From: Bacillota bacterium
Lineage (GTDB): Bacteria; Bacillota; Clostridia; Acetivibrionales; DSM-1351
Length of the DNA stretch: 7,306 nucleotides
Direction of reading: 5' to 3'
NCBI GenBank assembly: GCA_023460955.1
Contig: JAEWOH010000075.1
Span: forward strand, 1 to 7,306
The notes below the pieces were generated by a model that saw only the letters and a list, made by a program, of their open reading frames with translations, was not told the origin of the DNA and did not search any database. The position numbers were made by a program, and so were the translations under genes. Positions 1-5,740 of this stretch are shown one piece after another (within the stretch, counting starts at the first letter, position 1; each line of letters starts with the position of its first letter).

Positions 1-2
1 CC

Positions 3-92
3 TTCAGGCTGAATAGGGTGAAAGATTTTCCGGATTTATTGCAGGCTGTTTGCTATTGGTGTAAAATTAAGATTGCTTGTCGGAAAAATTAA
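3..92 (+). CDS. Possible C-terminal tail of an upstream gene (partial)
   Basis: One frame is open from the left edge to a TAA at 90-92. It gives 29 residues ending in CKIKIACRKN, with two Cys and several aromatic residues. The other two + frames close within the first 16 bases. I recognise no family. A 90-base open stretch can arise by chance in this composition, so support is weak. The stop lies 27 bases before the pyrophosphatase GTG and no terminator is visible between them. If the tail is real, the two genes may be co-transcribed. Confidence 0.25.
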   Translation, partial: FRLNRVKDFPDLLQAVCYWCKIKIACRKN

Positions 93-106
93 ACTCATAA
101 CGTGAT

Positions 107-111
107 GGAGG
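107..111 (+). promoter_or_regulatory. Ribosome binding site that sets the pyrophosphatase start at GTG 120
   Basis: GGAGG lies 8 bases before GTG 120, which is ideal spacing. The longer candidate starts, GTG 102 and ATG 105, would lie upstream of or overlap this site and have no purine-rich site of their own at usable distance. Starting at 120 also gives the short lead-in before GHKNPDTDS that is typical of family II pyrophosphatases. Confidence 0.8.
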
Positions 112-119
112 CTTTATTA

Positions 120-1763
120 GTGGGAGAGCTAATTTATATAACTGGTCACAAAAATCCTGATACCGATTCAATCTGTTCTGCAATCGCCTACGCAGAATTG
201 AAGAAAAGGCATGCAATGGAAGCTTTACCTATAAGAATAGGAGATGTAAATAAAGAAACGGAGTTTGTTCTCAGATACTTTGGAGTGGAAATACCTGAAT
301 ACAAGGAAACTGTGAGGACACAAGTATCCGATTTGAATATGGACGTAATCAACCCGGTTTCTGAGGATATCTCAATAAAAGCAGCCTGGAGCATAATGCA
401 GAAAAACAATATTAAGGTTTTACCTGTTGCTGATATAAATGGCAAGCTATTAGGTATAATTACCTTATCTGATATTACCAGCAGTTATCTTGATGCGCTG
501 GAAAACAACATTCTCTCAGCAAGCAACACACCCCTAAGAAATATAACAGATACACTTAATGCAAGACTTATCTGCGGAAATGAGGATACCTTCAGAGCTG
601 CGGGAAAGGTAGTTATTGCCGCCATGATTCCTGAGGATATGGAGCCTTTCGTTGAAAAAGGTGATATTGTTATAATTGGAAATAGAAAAGATAGCCAGCT
701 AAAGGCTATTTCAATTGGAGTCAGCTGTCTTATACTCACTTGCGGGGGGCAGATTGATCAGGAAGTGCTTGACTATGCACAGGAAAAAGGTTGCATAGTT
801 CTTGAAACCTACTATGACACCTTTACAACTGCAAGACTGATAAACCAAAGTATTCCTGTAAGCTATATAATGACGAGAAAACAGTTGGTACTATTCAACA
901 TTCATGATTATATAGACAATATAAAGGAAAAAATGCTAAAAACCAGATACAGAAGCTACCCTGTTATCGACGATGAGGGCAGAATCAAAGGCTTTATTTC
1001 AAGGTACCATCTAATTTCCCAGAGAAGAAAAAAGATAATACTGGTAGACCATAATGAAAAGGCTCAAACTATTGATGGTATAGAACAAGCAGATATTCTG
1101 GAAATTATTGACCATCATAGAATAGGAGACATTCAAACACCCTACCCTATTTATTTCAAAAATGATGCAGTCGGAAGTACTTCAACACTGATAGCAAATA
1201 TGTATTTTGAGAATGGCTTAAACCCATCTAAAAAGATAGCAGGAATACTGTGTGCCGCTATTATCTCAGACACCATGAAGTTTAAATCTCCAACCAGTAC
1301 CTATGCAGATGAACTTTCTGCGAACAAGCTGGCTAAAATAGCAGATATCAATATAGAAGAATTCGCTACAGCCTTATACAAGGCAAGTGCATCTCTTGAA
1401 GGCATGAGTCCTCAGACAATACTGGATTACGACTTCAAGGACTTTATTCTTAACAAATACAAGTTAGGTATCGGTCAAATAAATTCAAGTGATTCCGATG
1501 CTTTTGGAAAGGTTAAGGACAGCTTACTTCAGCATATGAAAACTATACAGGAAAACAAGGGCTACAGTCTGATTTTGCTTATGGTAACTGACATTATAAA
1601 TGAGGGATCGGAGATTCTTTATGTCGGAGATGAATCAGGCCTTGTGGAAAAAGCCTTTAATATCAAAAACGGACAGAACAGCGGATTCCTTAGTGGCGTC
1701 GTATCAAGAAAAAAACAGGTTATTCCCATGCTTTCAAGAGCTATACAGAGAGAAATGCTATAG
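120..1763 (+). CDS. ppaC: Manganese-dependent inorganic pyrophosphatase, family II, with CBS-DRTGG-CBS regulatory insert
   Basis: Cytosolic enzyme that hydrolyses pyrophosphate to two phosphates, pulling biosynthetic reactions forward. From GTG 120 it is 547 residues, against about 310 for the insert-free family II enzymes such as B. subtilis PpaC. The extra length is a regulatory insert within the DHH domain. Order: GHKNPDTDS at 9-17; first CBS about 65-130; DRTGG-like region about 180-240; second CBS about 245-300; DHH domain resumes with VDHNE at 309-313, DHHR at 331-334 and SDT at 383-385; DHHA2 domain about 420-540. By comparison with PpaC, all six metal ligands are present: H10, D14, D16, D310, H332 and D384. 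CBS-DRTGG pyrophosphatases are known to be controlled by adenine nucleotides and diadenosine polyphosphates (shown for the Clostridium perfringens enzyme), and the same is inferred here. It is followed by its own terminator. No convincing promoter is seen; TTGCAG (39-44) with TAAAAT (62-67) is a weak candidate. Confidence 0.93.
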   Translation: MGELIYITGHKNPDTDSICSAIAYAELKKRHAMEALPIRIGDVNKETEFVLRYFGVEIPEYKETVRTQVSDLNMDVINPVSEDISIKAAWSIMQKNNIKVLPVADINGKLLGIITLSDITSSYLDALENNILSASNTPLRNITDTLNARLICGNEDTFRAAGKVVIAAMIPEDMEPFVEKGDIVIIGNRKDSQLKAISIGVSCLILTCGGQIDQEVLDYAQEKGCIVLETYYDTFTTARLINQSIPVSYIMTRKQLVLFNIHDYIDNIKEKMLKTRYRSYPVIDDEGRIKGFISRYHLISQRRKKIILVDHNEKAQTIDGIEQADILEIIDHHRIGDIQTPYPIYFKNDAVGSTSTLIANMYFENGLNPSKKIAGILCAAIISDTMKFKSPTSTYADELSANKLAKIADINIEEFATALYKASASLEGMSPQTILDYDFKDFILNKYKLGIGQINSSDSDAFGKVKDSLLQHMKTIQENKGYSLILLMVTDIINEGSEILYVGDESGLVEKAFNIKNGQNSGFLSGVVSRKKQVIPMLSRAIQREML

Positions 1764-1821
1764 TTTTAACCGGAACTTAGCAAGGAAATAAACTAAAATA
1801 TACATTTTAAACATATTAGAG

Positions 1822-1847
1822 CTGTCTTAATAAAGACAGTTTTTTTT
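1822..1847 (+). terminator. Rho-independent terminator of the pyrophosphatase gene
   Basis: A 7-bp perfect stem (CTGTCTT 1822-1828, AAGACAG 1833-1839) closes a 4-base AATA loop and is followed by eight T residues (1840-1847). It sits 58 bases after the pyrophosphatase stop and separates that gene from the VTC operon. Confidence 0.88.
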
Positions 1848-1875
1848 GTCTGAATTTAGTTTATTGTGTTTAAAA

Positions 1876-1901
1876 TGAACAAATAATTCATTATTTGTTC
1901 A
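1876..1901. repeat. Perfect 11-bp inverted repeat, candidate operator
   Basis: TGAACAAATAA (1876-1886) and TTATTTGTTCA (1891-1901) are exact inverted complements around a 4-base TTCA centre. There is no T-tract after it and it lies beyond a good terminator, so a second terminator is unlikely. It ends 22 bases before a TATAAT box at 1924-1929, so it covers or abuts the expected -35 region of the VTC operon promoter. This suits a repressor or activator site for a dimeric regulator; the regulator is not identifiable. A stem-loop at an RNA end is the alternative. Confidence 0.55.
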
Positions 1902-1923
1902 GCTAACCATCACTTTAGCATAT

Positions 1924-1929
1924 TATAAT
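1924..1929 (+). promoter_or_regulatory. Candidate -10 box of the VTC-DUF4956-CotH operon
   Basis: An exact TATAAT lies 61 bases before the VTC start codon and downstream of the previous terminator. No good -35 hexamer sits 16-18 bases upstream; TTGTTC at 1895-1900 inside the inverted repeat is 23 bases away, which is too far. A promoter with a poor -35 next to an inverted repeat suggests dependence on a regulator. A sporulation or other alternative sigma factor cannot be excluded. Confidence 0.45.
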
Positions 1930-1976
1930 TTTTTTGAGGCAAGAAAGTATGGAAAAAAGCTCTTAATAAACAAAAC

Positions 1977-1985
1977 GGAGGTGAT
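1977..1985 (+). promoter_or_regulatory. Very strong ribosome binding site of the VTC gene
   Basis: GGAGGTGAT is an extended match to the 16S rRNA 3' end and lies 5 bases before ATG 1991. It fixes this start and predicts efficient translation of the first gene of the operon. Confidence 0.85.
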
Positions 1986-1990
1986 ATAGG

Positions 1991-2677
1991 ATGAACCAGC
2001 CAAAACTCAGACATGAACTAAAGCATAGCATAAATTATGCTGACTACATTACCCTTCGTCGGAGACTTAAGTTAATTGCAAAACAAGATCCAAATGTAAA
2101 TGAGAACGGAGAATACAAAATTAGGAGTCTATATTTTGATAATTTTAATAACAAAGCTCTGATGGAAAAAATAGATGGTATCAACAACCGTGAAAAATTC
2201 AGGATCAGGTACTACAATGATGATTACAATTATATAAAGTTGGAGAAAAAGAGCAAATCAAACGGTTTATGCTTTAAAAGGTCTGCCAAGTTATCAGTCC
2301 ACCAATGCAATATGCTGATAGCAGGAGATCTTGATTGGATGAAATATTCTTCAGATCCGCTGATAATTGAGCTTTACTTTAAAATGCATTACCAGCAACT
2401 AAAGCCTAGAACGCTGGTAGATTATGTGAGAGAACCATATATATATGAGCCGGGAAATGTAAGAATAACCATTGATACTGAAATAAGGACAGGCCTCAAT
2501 TCCAAGGAGCTCTTTAATAAGGACCTGCCAACTCTTAAAACAAATATCAAAGATCTTATAATATTAGAAGTCAAATATGATGAGTTTCTTCCAGGTATTA
2601 TAAGAGATATCATACAGGTTGATAACAGAAGAAGTACAGCCTTTTCCAAATACGCAGAATGTAGGGTGTTTGGTTAA
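1991..2677 (+). CDS. VTC domain-containing protein (putative polyphosphate polymerase)
   Basis: A 228-residue soluble protein consisting of little more than one VTC domain, the triphosphate-tunnel fold that in yeast Vtc4 makes polyphosphate from ATP. Visible family motifs are basic and acidic residues alternating along strands: RHELKH at 7-12, IRSLYFD at 44-50, REKFRIRYY at 67-75, IKLEKKSKSNG at 82-92, VDYVREPY at 143-150, VRITIDTEIRTG at 157-168, ILEVKYDE at 191-198 and STAFSKYAECR at 215-225. By analogy with Vtc4, R71/R73, K83, K86, K195 and K220 would line the tunnel and E193 would bind the metal; this mapping is inferred. There is no SPX domain, signal peptide or membrane segment, so it should be cytosolic unless held by a partner. 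The DUF4956 gene 73 bases downstream, with no terminator between, is the obvious partner. A different triphosphate-tunnel activity, such as a tripolyphosphatase, is possible but fits less well. Confidence 0.9.
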   Translation: MNQPKLRHELKHSINYADYITLRRRLKLIAKQDPNVNENGEYKIRSLYFDNFNNKALMEKIDGINNREKFRIRYYNDDYNYIKLEKKSKSNGLCFKRSAKLSVHQCNMLIAGDLDWMKYSSDPLIIELYFKMHYQQLKPRTLVDYVREPYIYEPGNVRITIDTEIRTGLNSKELFNKDLPTLKTNIKDLIILEVKYDEFLPGIIRDIIQVDNRRSTAFSKYAECRVFG

Positions 2678-2750
2678 CAACGGTAGATAAGTTTTAATAG
2701 ATTATTGGAAGTAATAATTAAACTCAATAAAATTAATTTGGAGGAGTAAC

Positions 2751-3422
2751 ATGAATTTTAACGATATTTTTAAGTCAAACTTTATTGAAAAGGTAAGTTC
2801 TTTCTCTCCGCTGGACATGATTATTGCACTGGGACTTTCATTTGTACTTGGTCTTTTCATTTTCTATGTGTACAAAAAAACCTTTAACGGTGTAATGTAC
2901 TCTGCAAGTTTTGGAGTCTCCTTAATGGCGATGACGCTGATTACAACGCTAATTATTTTAGCTGTGACTTCTAACGTAATACTCTCACTTGGTATGGTAG
3001 GTGCGTTATCAATAGTACGTTTCAGATCTGCAATAAAAGAACCCATGGATATAGCGTTCTTATTCTGGGCTATATCCGCAGGAATAGTAACGGGTGCAGG
3101 ACTAATTCCTTTAGCAGTTTTTGGATCAGTCTTCATAGGTATAATAATGATTATATTTGTAAACAAAAAAAGTTCGGACAATCCGTATATACTTGTAATC
3201 AACTGCTCAAACGATAAGTCTGAGGAGTTGGTTATGCAAACAGTTAAAAAGAATGTCAGTAAATACATGGTAAAATCAAAAGCTGTTTCTTCGGGAGGAA
3301 TTGAACTGACCGTTGAAGTTAGGCTTATAGATGCGACTACACAATTTGTAAACACTATATCTCAGCTTGAAGGAGTTTCAAATGCTGTTCTGGTAAGTTA
3401 CAACGGCGACTATATGGCATAA
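2751..3422 (+). CDS. DUF4956 domain-containing membrane protein
   Basis: A 223-residue integral membrane protein of the DUF4956 family, function unknown. The N-terminal half has about four hydrophobic segments (roughly 20-41, 55-75, 101-117, 118-137). The family signature lies at 80-99 between the second and third: LGMVGALSIVRFR followed by SAIKEPMD, with R90, R92, K96 and E97 placed at or in the membrane. After the basic NKK at 138-140, residues about 141-223 look like a small soluble alpha/beta domain, plausibly ferredoxin/ACT-like. This four-helix plus C-terminal ACT-like plan resembles MgtC; that is my observation, not a proven relation. ATG 2751 is set by GGAGGAG at 2740-2746. It sits between the VTC and CotH genes, and the CotH start follows after only 14 bases, so the three are almost certainly one operon. 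A role as membrane anchor, channel or exporter for the VTC product is inferred. Confidence 0.9.
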   Translation: MNFNDIFKSNFIEKVSSFSPLDMIIALGLSFVLGLFIFYVYKKTFNGVMYSASFGVSLMAMTLITTLIILAVTSNVILSLGMVGALSIVRFRSAIKEPMDIAFLFWAISAGIVTGAGLIPLAVFGSVFIGIIMIIFVNKKSSDNPYILVINCSNDKSEELVMQTVKKNVSKYMVKSKAVSSGGIELTVEVRLIDATTQFVNTISQLEGVSNAVLVSYNGDYMA

Positions 3423-3436
3423 AGAGGGAGGCTTAA

Positions 3437-5512
3437 ATGATTACCAGTAAGAATATAAATATTTTTATCATAGGCATCCTGGTTTTTGCACTTATTTTTA
3501 CCGGGATACTGGTCTTCTTTCCAAGTACAAGTGATAATGAGTCCATTTTCCCACAGCAAAAATATGTTTCTAATTTATTTGACAAAAATAAGGTTTCTAC
3601 AATTGATATTAAAGTAGATGAAACAGAATGGAAAAAAATGCTGGACAGTGCCAAGGAGGAATATATATCCTGTGATGTAACAATTAACGGTACCACAGTG
3701 AAGTCGGTAGGTATCAGGCCAAAAGGCAACTCAAGCTTGTCTATGGTTGCAAGTTCTGATTCTGACAGATTCAGCTTTAAGTTTGAATTTGATCACTATA
3801 TAGATGGTCAGAATTATCTGGGGCTTGATAAAATGGTAATAAACAACGTACAGTCCGACAACAGCTATATGAAGGACTATCTTTCATATGACCTGATGAC
3901 CTTTATGGGAGTCAAAACGCCATTGTTTGCTTATACTGATGTTACTGTTAATGGGAAAAGCTGGGGCTTTTATATAGCCGTTGAAGCGCTTGAAGAGTCA
4001 TTTGCAGAACGAAATTACGGATCAGATTATGGAATGCTGTATAAGCCGGAAAGTATGGAGATGGGTGGTGGAATAAAGGATTTTGTTCCAAATAGAAAAG
4101 TTGAAGGAAATGTCACAAATAAAGCAGGCGCAAATAATGCAGGGGCAAATACTGCAGGCACAAATAAAGCAGGCGCAAATGGTCAGAAGAACAACCAGCA
4201 AAATGGTCAGCAAAATAGCCAGAAAAATGGTCAGCAGAACAATCAGCAAAACAACCAACAAAGCAACCCGCAAGATGCTAACGCTAATGGTTTTGGGGGC
4301 AGAGGAGGAATGAAGGGCTTCGATGGAGGAGGATTCCCTGGTGGTGGCGGTTTTGGAGGCGGTTCCGGAGGAGGAACTGACCTGAAATATATAGATGATA
4401 AGATCAGTAGCTATTCGAACATTTTTGATAATAACGTGTTTAAGGCTACTGACAATGACTATATCAGAGTCATTAAAGCCATAAAAAATCTAAACTCAGG
4501 TACTGAACTCGAAAAATACATCGATGTGGATGCCACTTTAAGATACTTGGCCGCAAGCACTGTTCTTGTAAATTTAGATAGCTATTTTAGTAGTATGAAA
4601 CATAACTATTACCTATATGAGGACGATGGCAAACTGACAATGTTGCCATGGGATTACAATCTGGCTTTTGGCGGTTTCCAGTCAGGCTCTGCTCAAGCTG
4701 CAGTGAATTTTCCAATAGATACGCCTGTGTCAGGCGTTGATATGTCGGAGAGGCCTATGCTCGCTAAGCTGCTTGAAGTAGATCAATATAAGGACAAGTA
4801 CCATCAATACCTGCAGGAGATAGTAGATAATTATTTTAACAACGGAAGATACGAAAGTACAATTAATAATGTAAATACACTTATATCAGACTATGTAAAA
4901 AAAGATCCTTCTGCGTTCTGTACATTCGAACAATATTCAGCTGCGGTTTCAATGATGAAGGAATTTGGAAGACTTCGCGCGTTGAGTATTGACGGACAGC
5001 TAAAGGGTACTATACCCTCAACATCTGATGGACAGTCCAAAGCATCTGATAAACTAATAGACTCATCCTCAGTCAATCTTTCAACGATGGGCTCACAAGG
5101 CTTTGGCGGAGGAGGCTTGGGCGGAAACCGCCAAAACAGAAATGTGAATGGTGAATCCACCAACAATGCTCAACAGAACCCTCAGCAGCAGAATAATCAG
5201 ACAACAAAGGATAATCAGAAATCCACTGGACCGCAAGAGGGAGCGATGCAACCGCCAGCTGGACAACAGCCTCCTGAAGGTTTCCAACCATCAGACGGAA
5301 TGCAGCCTCCTGAAGGTTTCCAACCTCCGGACGGAATGCAGCTTCCCGAAGGCTTCCAACCTCCAGACAGAATGCAGCAGGGAGGAAACAGTCAGGCGGG
5401 AAATAATCAGGGAATGCTAAATCTGTTAATTATAGGCGGCAGTACATTGTTTTTATTGGCAGGTTTGATTTTTGTAATTAGGTATAGAAGAAAAAAATAT
5501 GTTAAAGTATAG
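3437..5512 (+). CDS. CotH kinase family protein, membrane-anchored at both ends, with repeat-rich inserts
   Basis: A 691-residue member of the CotH family, atypical protein kinase-like proteins; Bacillus CotH phosphorylates spore coat proteins. Order: hydrophobic signal anchor at 7-28; first half of the kinase fold with GIRPKGNSS at 92-100 and SDYGMLYKPE at 196-205; Ala-Gly-Asn and Gln-Asn repeats at 230-276; a Gly-rich run about 283-314; second half of the kinase fold with HNYYLY at 389-394 and PWDYNLAFG at 404-412 (D406 a likely metal ligand); a second Gly-rich patch at 551-563; a Gln-Asn-rich stretch; three 12-residue Pro-Glu-Gly-Phe repeats at 611-646; membrane segment at 661-681; basic tail RYRRKKYVKV. 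The positive-inside rule puts both ends in the cytoplasm and the body outside. There is no LPXTG and no dockerin. AGGGAGG at 3425-3431 sets the start. Surface or spore-envelope phosphorylation is inferred. The substrate is unknown, and the protein's own repeats contain few Ser or Tyr. Confidence 0.9.
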   Translation: MITSKNINIFIIGILVFALIFTGILVFFPSTSDNESIFPQQKYVSNLFDKNKVSTIDIKVDETEWKKMLDSAKEEYISCDVTINGTTVKSVGIRPKGNSSLSMVASSDSDRFSFKFEFDHYIDGQNYLGLDKMVINNVQSDNSYMKDYLSYDLMTFMGVKTPLFAYTDVTVNGKSWGFYIAVEALEESFAERNYGSDYGMLYKPESMEMGGGIKDFVPNRKVEGNVTNKAGANNAGANTAGTNKAGANGQKNNQQNGQQNSQKNGQQNNQQNNQQSNPQDANANGFGGRGGMKGFDGGGFPGGGGFGGGSGGGTDLKYIDDKISSYSNIFDNNVFKATDNDYIRVIKAIKNLNSGTELEKYIDVDATLRYLAASTVLVNLDSYFSSMKHNYYLYEDDGKLTMLPWDYNLAFGGFQSGSAQAAVNFPIDTPVSGVDMSERPMLAKLLEVDQYKDKYHQYLQEIVDNYFNNGRYESTINNVNTLISDYVKKDPSAFCTFEQYSAAVSMMKEFGRLRALSIDGQLKGTIPSTSDGQSKASDKLIDSSSVNLSTMGSQGFGGGGLGGNRQNRNVNGESTNNAQQNPQQQNNQTTKDNQKSTGPQEGAMQPPAGQQPPEGFQPSDGMQPPEGFQPPDGMQLPEGFQPPDRMQQGGNSQAGNNQGMLNLLIIGGSTLFLLAGLIFVIRYRRKKYVKV
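4124..4183 (+). repeat. Four tandem 15-bp repeats encoding AGxNx pentapeptides
   Basis: Units start at 4124, 4139, 4154 and 4169 and encode AGANN, AGANT, AGTNK and AGANG (residues 230-249). The copies differ at only a few bases, indicating local duplication inside the CotH coding frame. The unit length is a multiple of three, so gain or loss of copies keeps the frame. Confidence 0.85.
4181..4264 (+). repeat. Seven tandem 12-bp repeats encoding xQ(Q/K)N tetrapeptides
   Basis: Consensus GGTCAGCAAAAT. The units encode GQKN, NQQN, GQQN, SQKN, GQQN, NQQN and NQQS (residues 249-276), and a decayed eighth unit NPQD follows at 4265-4276. The array directly abuts the AGxNx array, sharing one codon, and leads into a Gly-rich run. 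It forms part of a disordered insert of about 85-100 residues that splits the kinase-like fold. Confidence 0.85.
5267..5374 (+). repeat. Three tandem 36-bp repeats encoding QPPEGFQPPDGM
   Basis: Copies lie at 5267-5302, 5303-5338 and 5339-5374. They encode QPPEGFQPSDGM, QPPEGFQPPDGM and QLPEGFQPPDRM (residues 611-646). A degenerate partial unit (QPPAGQ) precedes them. The first two copies are nearly identical in DNA; the third has drifted at several positions. The array forms a Pro-rich stalk just outside the C-terminal membrane segment of the CotH protein. Confidence 0.9.
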
Positions 5513-5598
5513 TACCTGAGAAAAATTGCTTATTTAAATAAATGAAGTTTGTTCAGATATTTAAGTTCTTTATTTGGGTAATAATGACCATAGCGAGG

Positions 5599-5634
5599 AA
5601 AAAAGACTCCTACATGATAGAAGGGGTCTTTTTT
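5599..5634 (+). terminator. Terminator of the VTC-DUF4956-CotH operon
   Basis: A 13-bp stem (5599-5611 with 5622-5634, one G-T pair) closes a 10-base loop. The stem starts with six A and ends with six T, so the T-tract is part of the 3' arm and the structure could also work on the opposite strand. It lies 86 bases after the CotH stop and just before the next promoter. Confidence 0.82.
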
Positions 5635-5644
5635 CGGTGATTAT

Positions 5645-5673
5645 TTGACACATAAATACCTTTTTAGTATAGT
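5645..5673 (+). promoter_or_regulatory. Sigma-A type promoter of the hemolysin/CorC-family gene
   Basis: An exact TTGACA (5645-5650) and TATAGT (5668-5673, one mismatch) are separated by 17 bases. Transcription would start near 5680, leaving a leader of about 60 bases. That is too short for a Mg2+ (M-box) riboswitch. The promoter begins right after the preceding terminator, so this gene is an independent unit. Confidence 0.8.
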
Positions 5674-5725
5674 TAAGGTAATTAATCTGGCTTCAAGAGA
5701 AGGCGGACAGGTTCAAATTATTTTC

Positions 5726-5730
5726 GGAGG
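5726..5730 (+). promoter_or_regulatory. Ribosome binding site supporting GTG start at 5741
   Basis: GGAGG lies 10 bases before GTG 5741, slightly long but usable. No ATG in this frame precedes the first membrane helix, and starting at GTG gives the usual family N-terminus in which the hydrophobic segment begins almost at once. Confidence 0.75.
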
Positions 5731-5740
5731 ATAAATAAAA

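Noticed and set aside
39..67. Promoter TTGCAG-17-TAAAAT upstream of the pyrophosphatase
   Set aside because: The -35 matches consensus at only three of six positions, so I mention it in the gene entry and do not call it as a feature.
2864..3355. 163-codon open frame on the minus strand
   Set aside because: It lies wholly opposite the DUF4956 gene, whose family signature is clear, and has no ribosome binding site or recognisable protein motif.
4022..4273. Minus-strand frame with a hydrophobic Leu/Val/Ile repeat protein
   Set aside because: It is the reverse complement of the Gln-Asn and Ala-Gly-Asn repeats of the CotH gene; its regularity comes from those repeats.
4083..4313. Plus-strand 76-codon frame within the CotH gene
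   Set aside because: It is an out-of-frame reading of the same tandem repeats with no ribosome binding site.
5267..5374. 36-bp tandem repeats as a possible CRISPR array
   Set aside because: The copies are directly adjacent with no spacers, stay in frame within the CotH gene and encode a clear 12-residue protein repeat.
5375..5512. Sortase (LPXTG) cell wall anchor at the CotH C-terminus
   Set aside because: The hydrophobic segment and basic tail are present, but no LPXTG-like motif lies before them; a membrane anchor fits better.
5530..5541. 12-bp palindrome TTATTTAAATAA
   Set aside because: It is short and wholly A/T in an A+T-rich spacer, so it is likely by chance, and it is not placed next to a promoter.
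5513..5740. Mg2+ (M-box) or Mn2+ riboswitch before the CorC-family gene
   Set aside because: The promoter at 5645-5673 leaves a leader of only about 60 bases, and the one strong hairpin lies upstream of that promoter and is a terminator for the CotH operon.
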